DNA from: Sisyra terminalis
Lineage: Eukaryota > Arthropoda > Insecta > Neuroptera > Sisyridae
Direction: 5' to 3'
DNA: 64,000 nt
Assembly (NCBI GenBank): GCA_958496175.1
Contig: OY292274.1
Coordinates: 67,342,630-67,406,629 of the forward strand
Below the pieces are notes generated by a model. That model saw only the letters and a list, made by a program, of their open reading frames with translations, ran no database searches and was not told the DNA's origin. The stretch's first letter is position 1. Each line of letters starts with the position of its first letter. A program made the position numbers and the translations under genes. This document shows positions 22,638 through 33,726 of this stretch, one piece after another.

Positions 22638-22965
22638 TGCTCTATCATTCGGTAGTTTGTCCTAAACATTTTTTTTTAATTTCTTCAAATTTGACTTTCG
22701 TTTAAAAGGACCAAAATAAACTTCAATTTTGTTTTTCCTTTTTTTTTTAAATTTTATTTACTTTGTTCATTTGTTTGTGGTTTACCTATTATTTTTTTGG
22801 AAGCCATTTTTACAACGAGAAGGTTCTTCTTCTGTTTAAAAACAAAATCATAAACAATATGGAATCCAAGCGACTAAGCCTACTACGATAAATGGACTAG
22901 AAATTATTTACGATATAGTTTCAGCCATAATAACGACACGATTTTCTTAAAAATTTTAAGAATTT
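22630..22965 (-). repeat. Inverted duplication, copy 2 (partner 17537-17876)
   Basis: The reverse complement of the 17.5-kb copy. AAGCGACTAAGCCTACTACG and ATGGACTAGAAATTATTTAC are conserved near-perfectly. The copy abuts the family G end at 22637, as copy 1 abuts CAGTGGTTCT, which suggests both are parts of one larger hAT-like element. Confidence 0.8.
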
Positions 22966-23163
22966 AAGAATTTTGCTTGGCCGCTGGTATAGTTGACTAG
23001 AGGGAAGAAAATTTAATCAGTGGTTCTTAGCCTTGTTGGAGGTATTGTCCCTTACGTTTCATCGAATCCTTTTAATTTGGATTTTTTTTCCTATGTATTT
23101 ATAAATAGGTCATATGAGTCGGAAATGTGTCTTGTCCTCCGTCGAACCCGCGAGACTGACTTA

Positions 23164-23342
23164 AAGACCACTGAGGAAGCTTGCTTGGCAATCGAAATAC
23201 GTATCTGGGTAATATGTCACTAATATTTTTGTTTGAACTTTCCTTCAAATTTATGTTTATAATTTTTATGTATTATTATATTAAATTATACTACATTAAT
23301 TGGACCGCAATATATTCTATATATTGTATACACAGTAAGGAT
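23164..23342 (+). mobile_element. Family E half-element, hammerhead core intact
   Basis: Starts at GACCACTGAGGAAG. The core CTGAGGA (23171-23177), hairpin stem around TTGCTTGGCAA, and GAAA (23194-23197) are present. The arm continues to ATATTGTATACACAGTA and then stops, losing the usual tail. Only one arm is present. Confidence 0.75.
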
Positions 23343-25654
23343 TGTAAATTTTTGAGGAAATCGTCCTAACTTAAGGGTGGCTTTTTTACTTTCGATGGTC
23401 TCAATCGAAAAAGTAATGTTTAATTGAATCTAGAGTGCAAATTTTTCCTTAAAACCCCTTAAGAACTTAGGGTTAAAATCAAAGTAGATAAGTTCTAATA
23501 AAGCACCAAAATTTAAAATTAAACATCGATATTAAATAAGGATTATTAAAAATATAATATCAATAAGATTTTCCCTGAAAATTGTCAGAATCTAAGAGTG
23601 CTTTTTATGATGTCAAACAAATGAGTGGGTGGATCTAAGCCTACTGAGCAATTTTTTTGAGAATCTTTGTAGAAATAAGGGGTTGATTTGGTCAAATAAA
23701 TAAGATTTTTCCTGAAAATTGTCAAAATCTAAGAGTGCTTTTTATGATGGTAAACAAATGAGTAGATGGATCTAAGCCTACTGTGTAAAATAAATTAATA
23801 TTAATAAAGGGAGGTTTTCGAAATTAAAATAGATTATTGTTTGGTGATATGTCCTAAAGCTTCTAGCTACAAAGGGTTAAGCTACAAAGAAATAAGAACA
23901 ATTGTTACGATAAGGGTAATTTTTCAAGATTTTAATCTAAAAAACATATTTAACCAAATGTACTGGGAAAATTGTTCCGAAAACCAGAAAAAAATAAGGG
24001 GATGAAATCAATGCCAGGAAATTACCGAATTTCTGATTCAGAAACATGGTGATAAAAAAGGGTTATAGTAAATTAGTAAACTATTTGGGATAAATCGATT
24101 TTAATTAATCATTGGTACTTCAAAATAGTATTATGGTTGGTTCTCATGAAAATTATCAAAATCGAATGTTTTCTGATGTTAAACAAATGAGTGGTTAATC
24201 TAAGCCTACTGTGTATTTTTTTTTTTTGGGAATCAATACAGAAATAAATGGTGAATTCGATCATTGGAATGCCAGAAACCCTCAAATTTTAGGTACAGAA
24301 GAAAAATTGGTTTTATATATTATTTTTTATATTATTTATATTATTTTATATTATATATTATAGAAATAAAGGGTTGTATTCGAAATTCAATCAAATTATT
24401 GTTTGGTGATATGTCCTAAAGCTTATAGCAACGATAAGTTAAATTTTAGAAAAAAATTTGGTCTAATAGTAAGTTTTGCAAAAATATATTCTCCCGAATG
24501 AACTGGAAACTTTTAAGAAATAAGGGATGAAATCATGATTTCCAAGTGCCAGGAAATTATCGAATTTCTGGTTCAAAAATAGCGTTGGTTTTCATGAAAA
24601 TTATCAAAATCCTAGAGTGCTTTTTATGATTAAACAATTGAGTGGGTGGATCTAAGCCTACTGTATTTTCTTTTTTCCAAATAAGGGATGAAATTGATCA
24701 TTTAAGAGTAAGAAATCTTCAAACTTGAGCTACAAAAAAAATTATAAATAAAGGGTTGTTTTTGAAATTCAAACGAATTATTGTTCAGAGATATGTCCAA
24801 AATTTAAAGCAAATCAAATGAAAAATATTAGTCTAAGGGTAGCTTTTCATAATTCTAACCGAAAAGATATATTAACTCGAATGTACAAGGCGTTTTTTTT
24901 CTAAAAACCAGAAAGAAATAAGGGATGAAATCAAGTATGAAATTCTTGATAAATTTTTCGAATTTCTAATGCAGAAGATTTATGTTAAAAAAAGTATGTT
25001 TAATTTGAAATAAATCGATTTAGAGGATCAGAAGTTAAAATAATCGTTATTTCAGGAGAAAGTATTGTAATAGATCATTTTTAATTGCCAAATAATAATT
25101 TATTGAATAAATATCTATGTCTTATGAGACTCAATTTAAATTATTATCTAAAAGTAAAATAATAAGGGATGATTTTCCTTTCAAATTATCTTCGTGAAAA
25201 ATATCTTAAGAAAATTGCTCTAAAAGATTTGTTATTTAACTCCTTAAAAATCGCTTAAAATAAATCAATTATAAAGAATGATTTTCCCTGGTAAGGGCTT
25301 GAAACAACCAATTTATCTTAGTAGTCTTGCCAAAAAAATTTGTCCTTGATGTAGAGGATCAACTCCAATTTCACTTTAACCAAACAAAAATGATAATTTT
25401 CGATGGTATTATACAAAATTTAAGACATGGTTTCTTTCTTTGAGGATTAATAGATAAATATTGTCTTTAGACACCTGCAGATAATTGCATAAAAAGATTT
25501 GTAATATAAGTGATAGTTCTTTGAAAAATCCAAGTTTCACATTCGTCGAATTTTGGCCTTTTTAAATGGGGATTTGTGTCTTATAAGGGTATAACATTTA
25601 TACCTAAAGGTAGGGAATACATGACTCTTGAATTTTACTGCTCAGATTACCCGA
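23343..25654 (+). repeat. Diverged tandem repeat region, period about 445 bp
   Basis: The block GAAAATTRTCAAAATC..AGAGTGCTTTTTATGAT..GGATCTAAGCCTACTGT recurs at about 23575, 23705, 24145 and 24595. A partner block, TTATTGTTTGGTGATATGTC(CTAAAGCTT), recurs at about 23835, 24400 and 24775, and AATAAGGGATGAAAT recurs between them. Spacing of about 445 bp over 24.1-25.0 kb indicates an old tandem array. No coding frame is conserved between units. After about 25.0 kb nothing is recognised. Confidence 0.65.
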
Positions 25655-26060
25655 AAAAGTGATTTTATGTAAAAATGTTAATAGACCTTATTTGTAGAGC
25701 ATTAAATTCCCACCAAGAATCAATATTATTTATTTCGTACAAAATTCCAAAACAAAGAAGATACATCTAAAAATTATATTAATATCTGAAGCTTGATTAT
25801 TCGGAAACGGGGTGTCTGTCAAAAAATTTCAATGAGACGTTGTTTGTAGAGGATTTAATTTTCTATAAATATATGTGCAGATGAATTTTTGTACTTTGAT
25901 AGTTTGACAGCATTGACGCAAAAATGAAAGCAGAAATAAAAAATCAAAATTAAAGGTGATAGTCCTCTTAATATTATTATTAAGGGCTTAAACTTTCCCA
26001 ATTATTTTTTTTGTCACCTTGAACAATATTTTCGTTATACTTTTCAAAAAAAAAAAATAG
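25655..26060. repeat. Highly diverged family A-like arm
   Basis: Family A landmarks appear in order but degraded: TTTGTAGAGCATTAAATTCC, TTAATATTATTATTAAGGGC, TTAAACTTTCC, TTGAACAATATTTTCGTTAT, and a TTTTTCAAAAAAAA end. It suggests an older, related foldback subfamily next to the younger copy at 26151. Confidence 0.5.
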
Positions 26061-26150
26061 TCGATTTTTTTTTATATTTCGTGATTAACCGGAATCCCCG
26101 GGTAGTCGATACTAGGTATTGTATTCCCTATCTAAAAATTATGTGTTTAT

Positions 26151-27390
26151 TAGACTGATTCAAAAAAAATGTTGATTTTTTTTTCTTAATTATATTGAAA
26201 ATATTGTTGGGAATGACAAAAAAAATCCTGTGAAAGTTAAAGCTCTTAATATTAATATTCAGAGGTACCCCATGGCAAGTTTCGATTTTCCATTTAAATA
26301 AAATGGTAAAAATTTCTCTTGCACTTTGGAATTTTATAGCTTACGTTGGTGACAATATTTCGGAGTGTCCAAGGTATATTCTTGTAGAAAATTGAAAAAA
26401 AAATGTTAAAAATATAATAATTCAGGGAATTTTCAGTTTAATGCAAATAAAGTAGGACCTGTGAAAAATATCAAAAACTTTTATAGAAATAAGTTATAGA
26501 AAAAAAAGTGCTCTACAAAAAATGTCCTATAATTTCAATTTTACATTTAAATAACATGGGAACAATTTTCTCTTACACTTTGGAAGTTTATAGCTCACGT
26601 TGGTGACAATATTTCGTAATGACCAAGATATATTCTTGTGGAAAATTAAACGATCTACAAAAAAGATCTCATATTTAGTTTCTAATATACTTATTCGTTC
26701 AATATGAGGTCAAAGTTGAACTAAAGAGAATTTTTTTATAGGACATCTTTTGTAGAGCACTTCTTTTCCTATAACTTATCTCTATAAAAGTTTTTGATAT
26801 TTTTTACAGGTGCTAAGTTATTTGCAATGAACTGAAAATATATTATATTTTATAATTCCGAATATTTTGAGTTTAATACAAATTTTTGAAGGAAATTTTT
26901 GAATACAAAGAAATTTTCAGTTTAATGCAAATAACTTAGGACCTGTAAAAAATATCAACAATTTTTAAAGAGATAAGTTATAGAAAAAAAAGTACTCCAC
27001 AAAAAATATCCTATAAAATTTTCTCAAAAAATTGATGGTTGCGTCAAAAAATTGAAAAAAATATTATATTTTCTTTTTAGTTCAACTTTTACCTCGAATA
27101 ACATTTGAAGGAATAAATATATCAAAAACTTGTTGGATACCTTTTTTGTAGATCGTTCAATGTTCTACAAGAATATACCTTGGTCATTCCGAAATATTGT
27201 CTTTGACGTGAGCTATAAAATTCCAAAGTGCCAGAGAATGTTCCCATGTTATTTAAATGGCAAATCGAAAATTGCGATGCGGCACCTCTTAATATTAAGA
27301 GCTTAAATTTTCACAGGACTTTTTTTTGGTCATTCCCAACAATATTTTCGATATAATTAAGAAAAAAAATCAGCATTGTTTTTGAATCAA
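26151..27390. mobile_element. Family A foldback element, 1.24-kb copy
   Basis: Left end TAGACTGATTCAAAAAAAA; right end TTTTTGAATCA followed by AGCTTTGCTT in place of the expected GTCTA, so the last bases and the target duplication are lost. The internal blocks in both orientations are recognisable but rearranged near 26390 and 26730. Confidence 0.85.
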
Positions 27391-27448
27391 GCTTTGCTTG
27401 ATATATTTATTATTTTTTAATCGTTGGGGAAATACTTGCACTGGTTTA

Positions 27449-27760
27449 TTAATTAGCGGAAAATTGATAGGTAATAATATTAATCTTGGAATTGTTGGAA
27501 TGATTCAAATCAATTTCGCAGACGTAAAGACCCAGTTTGGTATTAGATGGGGTTTTCCTCCGTAAAAATACGCAATTATTCAAATTCAGTCGTATTCGAT
27601 TAAAATATTGGCGTCGAAGTGGGGCAATAAAGATGTATGGGCCAAAGAGGGGCACGAGGTAAAAGCATCGATGACGACGGTATTCGTGTCTCACCACACA
27701 ACGTGTGGGGTTTTTCAACAGTATATTCTGTGACAACAACGTGTTCCAATCACTTCGCAC
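27449..27760 (-). other. Unrecognised 103-codon open frame upstream of TBL2
   Basis: A 103-codon - strand frame starting at 27760 in a locally GC/CpG-richer stretch. The predicted peptide is Arg/Asn-rich with no signal, domain or motif I recognise. It lies head-to-head with TBL2, about 430 bp upstream of its start codon, so it could be part of a divergent transcript or simply a frame left open by the promoter's higher GC. I do not claim a gene. Confidence 0.2.
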
Positions 27761-27899
27761 TAAAACTTCGTATCCCCAACATCGGCGATTTTTAAAAGAA
27801 AAAAAAATTAATTCGTTAATTTTACGTTAAAAAGTGTCGATGTACATTCGAAAAGCATGTGTACGCCGAAAATTAAAACGACGCAAATCCATATACAAA

Positions 27900-28185
27900 A
27901 TATCAGTTTTAAATCGATTCATAACACGCGCCAACTATTGTCGCAGTGTGATTGGCTGGCTGTGACCAATTGGAGTCGACACTAGAGCGGTGACTCAATC
28001 GACCACGTTGAGATCATTTCACTAGAACAGTTAGTAATTTTTTGATTGTGGTTCGGTGTGGAGAGGTCGCATTCCACTTCGGCTTAATATTTACTTTTTT
28101 CTTTGAGTTATCACCCCCCCCATCCACGTGGTTTATCATTTATTTATTTTTGTTGTTTAAATAATCCCCTGATTAATCAATTAAC
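27900..28185 (+). promoter_or_regulatory. Likely TBL2 promoter and 5' UTR
   Basis: This CpG-containing stretch lies directly upstream of the TBL2 start codon. It has an inverted CCAAT motif (GATTGGCTGG, about 27950), a second CCAAT (GACCAATTGG, about 27965), and GC-rich clusters (CGCGCC). No TATA box at a sensible distance is evident, which fits a housekeeping promoter. The transcription start was not determined. Confidence 0.4.
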
Positions 28186-28659
28186 ATGTCGGACTTGTCA
28201 GTGCAAAATATATCCTTTTTCCACGTTTTGGTCGCCTGTTTTCTCGGTGCCACTTTGATCATAATATTTTACGTTAAAAAACTATTTGCCGAGAACGGGA
28301 CGGAAAAGGCGGCACCGAAATCTAACAGTAAAACTAAAGGTGTGTTATAATGCTTCATATAATATAATATCACATTTGCCAATGTACTATAAGGGCTATT
28401 TTTCAAGAGTAAAAAGTTTAAGGTTATTAACCGAAAAATTTTTTTTTTGCAGGTCAAATTTCGAAGGACTCGGCTGGAAAAGGCGCAAAAAAAACGAAAG
28501 TTTCTTCGGGGGTTGATAATAATCGTTGGGGTGGCCGCGGCGATAAGCCCCAAAATTTCACCCACCCGTGGTTGTTAACCTCATTGAAAGGCCATACCGG
28601 TCAGGTGCTGGACGTGGATTATTCGAGTGACGGCAAATTTTTGGCGTCCTGCGGTGAAG
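28186..28659 (+). CDS. Tbl2: TBL2 (transducin beta-like protein 2), first two coding exons
   Basis: WD40 protein of the TBL2 family; in animals it is an endoplasmic-reticulum membrane-anchored protein linked to stress signalling. Exon 1 (28186-28339) starts at ATG and ends before a GTGTGT donor. Exon 2 (28453-28659) follows a TTTTTTTTGCAG acceptor and ends before GTATGT. Together they encode 120 residues plus one base. A hydrophobic segment at residues 11-30 (core VLVACFLGATLIIIFYV) is the membrane anchor. A Lys/Ser-rich linker follows (about 45-75). The family signature NFTHPWLLTSLKGHTGQV leads into the first WD40 repeat (GH at 98-99, ending SCGE at 117-120). The phase-1 donor would complete an Asp codon with an exon starting AC, as expected for the repeat. 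The remaining WD40 repeats are not found in the window, so the gene is partial here. Family assignment is confident; exon ends are from splice consensus. Confidence 0.88.
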
Positions 28660-29009
28660 GTATGTACCCATTTTATTCGTCTCAATTAAAGTAAATCTCA
28701 TTTTTTCTAATCTCAAACACCTTGAAATGTATCTAAAATTATCCACATAATAATAATAACAAGTATATCCCCCGATTCGCATTTGTGTTCAAAGTTAGTT
28801 CACTAAATCTACCGCCAGACTCCGCCACTTGACAAGCGCCATTGTTTGAATCATTTTAAAAGTTATCTATTTTTGTGTGAATACATACAAAAGAAAAACA
28901 CACTGATTATTTCGTCATCATGTTTACATTTAATAATAAAATAAAATAACGTGTCTGTGGTTCAATGCAGACCATATTCCATAGCGCGAGGGATGTGTAA
29001 CCATTAATC
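28660..29009 (+). other. TBL2 intron start and likely promoter/5' UTR of the exonuclease gene
   Basis: Begins with the GTATGT donor of TBL2 exon 2. No WD40-coding sequence is present. The last ~80 bases (with TCCATAGCGCGAGGG at about 28978) locally gain CpG and precede the proposed exonuclease start at 29010, so they may be its 5' UTR. A tiny upstream frame, ATGTGTAACCATTAA, starts at 28993. A weak acceptor-like CAG at 28970 could splice TBL2 into a stop (GAC CAT ATT CCA TAG). Confidence 0.4.
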
Positions 29010-30639
29010 ATGAATAACAATTTTAAAATTTGTACAAGTAAGTGACTCATTTACCTTATAACAGTTATTGGCTTTGTTATCTTTATTACCCCAAATATCA
29101 GTACATTTTTTTTTCTTTTCTTTAAATCATTTTAAACGTTGAGAATCATTGGACGTATTATTTTAATTTCTGTGTGATTCGGTTGTGGTGAATGACGTTG
29201 TGTTTTGTTTGGAAGACGCCCTGGATCCAGGCGGCGAAACGACGACGACGGGGAGCGGTAGTGACAGCAGCAACCGCAAGGAGGAGGACGGCGATCAGAG
29301 TAGCAGCCGATCGTCTTCGGTGGAGCCGCGGAAAGCCACCCCGTTGACGAGACGCCAGCGCAAAAATCGGCGTCCACGTGAAATCACGTCGTCGTCCAGC
29401 AGCACGTCATCGTCGTCGCCGGAGAGCAGCAAAAAGAAACGTGGTGGAGGCGAAAGCCGTCGTCGTCAAGTGATTCTCCCGAAGATGACTCAGTTGCAAG
29501 TGTCGCAGGCGCAGCTCTACTGCCTGATGCGGGATTATCTCCTACTAAGCGTGGATCTCGTCGACATCGGCTATCCCGTCGAAAGTGCCTTCTTTCCCGG
29601 CAAGGCGATCATCTATAAGCATCCCCGATTTGTGCCGCGCATCACCCAGTTCGACGTGAACGCCCAGGAGTTTGTGCCCCGCATTAATGTGAAGAAGAGC
29701 AACGGCAAAAAGAGTGAAGTGGATGAGAAGTATATCGACGAAAAGTGGAATGCCGGACAGGATAATTTGTCGGGCGATAGTGGTCAAGGCTCGGGAATTT
29801 CAAGTCCCGTGTCGGGTGAAAGTGATGCCGGTGATTCGGTGCAAGACACCAGCGATCAACGCGTATGTGTACGATGTAATCGTGGATTTGTAATCGGCGC
29901 CAACGGGGAGTATATCACGCAGGAAAGTTGTTTTTATCACTGGGGAAAGTTACAATACTTTGCTGGACACTCGGAAATGTTGTATCAATGTTGTCGTAAG
30001 GATAAATCGGCGTCGGGATGCACCAAAGGTCGGCTACACGTGTGGTATGGTCTGGAAGAAGGATTTAATGGGCCACTCGATGGCTATGTGCGAACAAAAC
30101 CACGTCGAATCGAACCCCTCGGGGGTAATTACGGCGTGTATGCCCTCGACTGTGAAATGTGCTACACGTGCCACGGCCTAGAGCTGACAAAAGTTACGGT
30201 TATCGGCTCCGATGGTCGGCTAGTGTACGACAGTTATGTCCGTCCAACTAATGAAATTATCGACTATAACACCCGGTTTTCGGGCATCACCGAAAAAGAC
30301 TTGGGGAGCAAAAGTTCGGCGAAGACGCTGCGCGAAGTGCAAAACGACCTGATGGGATTCATCAACGCCCAGACGATTTTAATCGGGCACGGTCTCGAAA
30401 ACGACTTACGTGCGTTAAAGATTATCCACAGTACGATAATCGATACAGCTGTGATTTTTCCGCATTATAACGGTTTACCGTATCGTAGATCGTTACGATC
30501 GCTCACCAAATGTCTGCTCAACAAGGACATACAGTGCAGCAGTGCCGGACACAATAGTCTAGAAGATGCCCGATCGTGTATGGAGTTGATGTTATGGCGT
30601 GTCCAAAAAGACTACGGGGTGGCCCCAATGCCCAACTAA
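29010..30639 (+). CDS. RNA exonuclease of the REXO1/GOR family (DEDDh)
   Basis: Predicted 3'-5' exonuclease for RNA ends. Model: exon 1 codes 29010-29037 (ATG, then MNNNFKICT), donor GTAAGT at 29038, 178-nt intron, acceptor TTTGGAAG, exon 2 29216-30639; 483 residues. Both junctions are phase 1, so the frame is kept. Without this splice the first ATG in exon 2 is 29485 (residue 100). Residues about 13-95 are Ser/Thr/Arg-rich low complexity. A Cys/His cluster follows (CVRC at 227-230, then a C..H..CC..C pattern to about 282), typical of the GOR group. The nuclease domain spans about 316-478: Exo I LDCEMC (D321, E323), Exo II GHGLENDL (D406), Exo III HNSLEDA (H455, D460). All five catalytic residues are present, so it should be active. 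In insects the family includes Drosophila prage. The gene is GC-richer than its surroundings and lies in a presumed TBL2 intron on the same strand. Confidence 0.9.
29038..29215 (+). other. Proposed intron 1 of the exonuclease gene (178 nt)
   Basis: GTAAGTG donor at 29038 and TTTTGTTTGGAAG acceptor ending at 29215. A T-rich tract occurs at about 29106-29127, and an alternative acceptor, GTTGAG, lies at about 29142. With the 29215 acceptor the frame is exact. The same acceptor is also in phase with the TBL2 exon 2 donor at 28660. Confidence 0.55.
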
Positions 30640-30781
30640 TTCGTTATAAAATTCGACAAGTATCCACGTAATTATTTATACAATAACTTATCTAGTGTTT
30701 TAATTAATTATCGAACAATTTGTGCAAAAAAAAAAAAAAACTCTGCCAGCACCGCAAGCCAAGGTTTGTCCCGATGGTGCC

Positions 30782-30787
30782 AATAAA
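30782..30787 (+). terminator. Candidate polyadenylation signal AATAAA
   Basis: AATAAA about 140 bp after the exonuclease stop codon, following a 14-base A-run; it is the first canonical hexamer downstream. The mRNA 3' end is probably 10-30 bases beyond it. Confidence 0.5.
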
Positions 30788-30799
30788 AGACACGTAAAT

Positions 30800-33159
30800 C
30801 GTATTAATATCGTACGTCAAAAACGTGAACGTGTCTTCTACGTTTTACATTGAAGATAAATATTTTTTTAAGAATACAAATATGTAAATCATTCAATTCA
30901 CCTTTAACGAATGATCTAGTCCGTTCATCGAAAAACGTGAAATTAGTGTTGATGAATTTTTCCGAACTGAATTTCGTTTGTAAGACTCGAAATATTTTTT
31001 TATTCTAAGGACAAATGTTATACTTGTGTTTTGTATTTGAATTGAAAGCAATGGTCGGGAGCCGCATGCGGCTCGAAGAAATTTCATTTGCCGATCGTTG
31101 GGAACCAATTGTTGGCCTTAATAGTCTAAGACAATTTCATATATTTTTGGTAGTCTTTTTGTGAAGATGAATCTCTCCAATGTATTTTCATATAGTACAG
31201 AATTTTTGATGGAAAAGGGGTTGAAAATATGAGGATCGTTTAGGGGTTAAAGTTGGTGCACATTTTTTTTCTGATTTAACTGAGATTTTTATGATCTTTT
31301 AGTGGATTTTGTTAAAGATTGGACCAATAGTTTACTTTTTAAGTGCCAACTTTTGTTTGAAAAATTCCTCAAAAAAATGATCCATTTCATCTGTATTCTT
31401 CTCAAATATTTTGTATGAGTTTTTTTCTGCTAATAGAAAAATATTGAACTATGAAACGTGTGATTGTTAAAAAAAATATGTATTATTAATGTTTAAAGCA
31501 ATTTGTACTTAACAATTGCTGCTAAAGAGTTCCAATCTCAAATTTATAAATGTCGACAATTTTAAAACGACAAACCTTGGATCTGATTAGCCCATTTGGT
31601 GTAAATCTTTAAATCGTCTTGGAAATATTCAAATATTTAACTTTTTCCCCAAACATAAACCGTCGAGATTATCTATATATATATATATATTTTGTGATAT
31701 TGTTTTTGTCTTATCAAAAAGAAATTATTCGACAGATAACGTTTTGAATAATTAACGAGGCTAATCCTTGAACTATGAATATTTAACAGGCAAGGTTTCG
31801 AGCAAGCAATCCTAGATTGAAGTCGATTTTATATTTATTTTTGAGAGTAAAACTAAATTTTTTTTTTTTGTAATATATCACTAATGTATTACTATTTTAA
31901 TGGTAATCATTTTTTTTTTTAATTGACTGGATTTATGATCTCTTTTATATTTTAAACAAAAAAACCTTATAAGCGCATTGTTATATGGAATTTTAGCAAA
32001 AAAAAAAATGGAAAAATTTAAAAAAAATTTATATATATTTTGTATATAAAACGGCTGTGAATTTTTTTTTTAAGTTTTTATATTTTTTAACAATCGTGAA
32101 ATTTTTAAATACACTTGATAGTGTGGAGTTTTTTTTAAATTTGTTTAATCTGAATAAGGATAATTTTTTTTATATGTATATCAAATTTTTTAATTTTTTT
32201 TTGGGCTAAATTATCCTTATATCAGTTTGAAAATGCGTCCAATGGAGAGAAATATCATCTAAGTGTATTTTAAACTGTAAAAAATAAAACTTAATTGTTT
32301 TCCGTTTTTTTTTTTTAATTTTATAGAAAAAAAATAAAACGATTTTAATTTTTATTCATTTTTTTTTCTTTTCAATTTACCAATTCCCTCTAGAGACTTG
32401 CCAATTTTTTTTCAGAGGCCAGATGGGAAATTTTAGAAAATCTTTTTTTTTTTTTTTGATGAAATTTTTGCGTAAATTTTGTAGTTCGAAGAATTTTTAT
32501 TGTTGCGTCATATGAGGCCCACCAATTGTAAGTGAAATTTTTTGGAGGCTTGTTTCATGATATGAATATAATGTCTATGAAGTAATTAACCACAAATTAA
32601 GAATTTCCTTAAGCTTTTTATTATATAATTCACCACTTTAGAGATTGAGTTAATTGTTGGTCAAAACCAATTATTGCTTTGATTTTTTTTAAATGATTTG
32701 ATATTTAGATTGACTTGTAAATGAGTCATTTTTTGGCGAATACAATTATGAATCATATAAGTTTCTAAACTATTTTATAGACTCATAAAAAATTCCAACA
32801 CATATAAGTTGTATGTATTTTAGGTATTGGTATTTGTAGATTAAGTAAAAGCCAAATGGAAGTTCCTCTTCTATTATTCAGTACGGTAGGTTGTGATTCA
32901 GCGCTGGATTTACGGTATAGAGCATTGAGGGTTAATAATTATATATTAGCAAAGGTAGGGATGTTTAATTTTTTTAAATTTTCCATCTTTCTTCATCACA
33001 TTTTCATTGATCTTTCCTTCCAAACAATGCAATCAGCTATATTCCCACCCTAAAAATTTATAAGTCATGGCAAAAGACAGGTTTCTATGGATACCTTCAA
33101 TAAAAATATTGAAAATACAGTAGGCTTTGAAGGGTTGTAATATTTTCGATTTGATCCGA
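30800..33159. other. AT-rich downstream region, nothing recognised
   Basis: No TBL2 WD40 exon or other coding signal is seen. It contains a short (TA)n run at about 31673-31690 and many T homopolymers, especially 31850-32460. The - strand frame at 30893-31108 has no recognisable features. Confidence 0.4.
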
Positions 33160-33666
33160 GTTGGCCCACAAATAGGAACCTATATCGAAACTTATATCAA
33201 AATATCGGCTTGATATACAAACAAATTTTATATAATTTTCGCGACCAAATTCCTCTTTGACCTGGAGATATGGACAAAAATGTCCCCCCCCATTGGCTAT
33301 TTTTCAAAGTTATATATCTCAAAAACTAATTGAGCTAGAGAAGTGAAACCAACGCGAGGTTTTAGATTATTTTACATAGTATATCATATATTTTTTTGAA
33401 ATTTTTAGAAAAAAAATTTGTACAAAAAAAATCGAAAAAATAAATGATATAATGTTTTTAATGTATTCTCTGAAAATGACAATTACGAAAAAATATATTT
33501 TATGTTTCCACATGAGCACTATAGTTCATATAAATTGCGTGAAAAAATAGTTGGTGCAACACTTTGAAAAAAAATGAAATGTGATTTACGCCAACTAATA
33601 TATCTCGGTTTTATTTTTTTTTCGAAGTGTTGCACCATTTTTTTTCTCACAAAACTTCAATAAAAA
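33160..33666. mobile_element. Family B half-element
   Basis: One arm of the B palindrome, from TTGATCCGAGTTGGCCCACA through ATATCTCAAAAACTAATTGA to the GTGTTGCACC and CACAAAACTTCAATAAAAAA region, where it is cut by the next repeats. The first ~15 bases of the terminus are missing. Confidence 0.8.
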
Positions 33667-33667
33667 A

Positions 33668-33726
33668 TAGCTACATTAGCTATTACATTAGCTTACTACA
33701 TTAGCTACATAGCTACATTACTATTG
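33668..33726 (+). repeat. Short imperfect CATTAGCTA minisatellite
   Basis: Several imperfect repeats of CATTAGCTA / TACATAGC at the junction between the truncated B arm and the next foldback. It looks like replication slippage at an insertion boundary. Confidence 0.6.

Noticed and set aside
28269..28782. Open frames on the - strand and a second + frame over TBL2 exons
   Set aside because: They are antisense or alternate-frame shadows of the TBL2 exons and intron, with no motif of their own.
29185..29215. Exonuclease reading frame extended upstream to 29185
   Set aside because: That frame begins at GTG, not ATG, and the stretch looks like the end of an intron (TTTTGTTTGGAAG). The spliced start at 29010 gives an in-frame ATG with a consensus donor.
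29132..29787. Two - strand frames under the exonuclease
   Set aside because: Antisense shadows of a GC-richer coding exon.
29960..30181. 73-codon + frame inside the exonuclease
   Set aside because: Alternate frame of the nuclease-coding exon.
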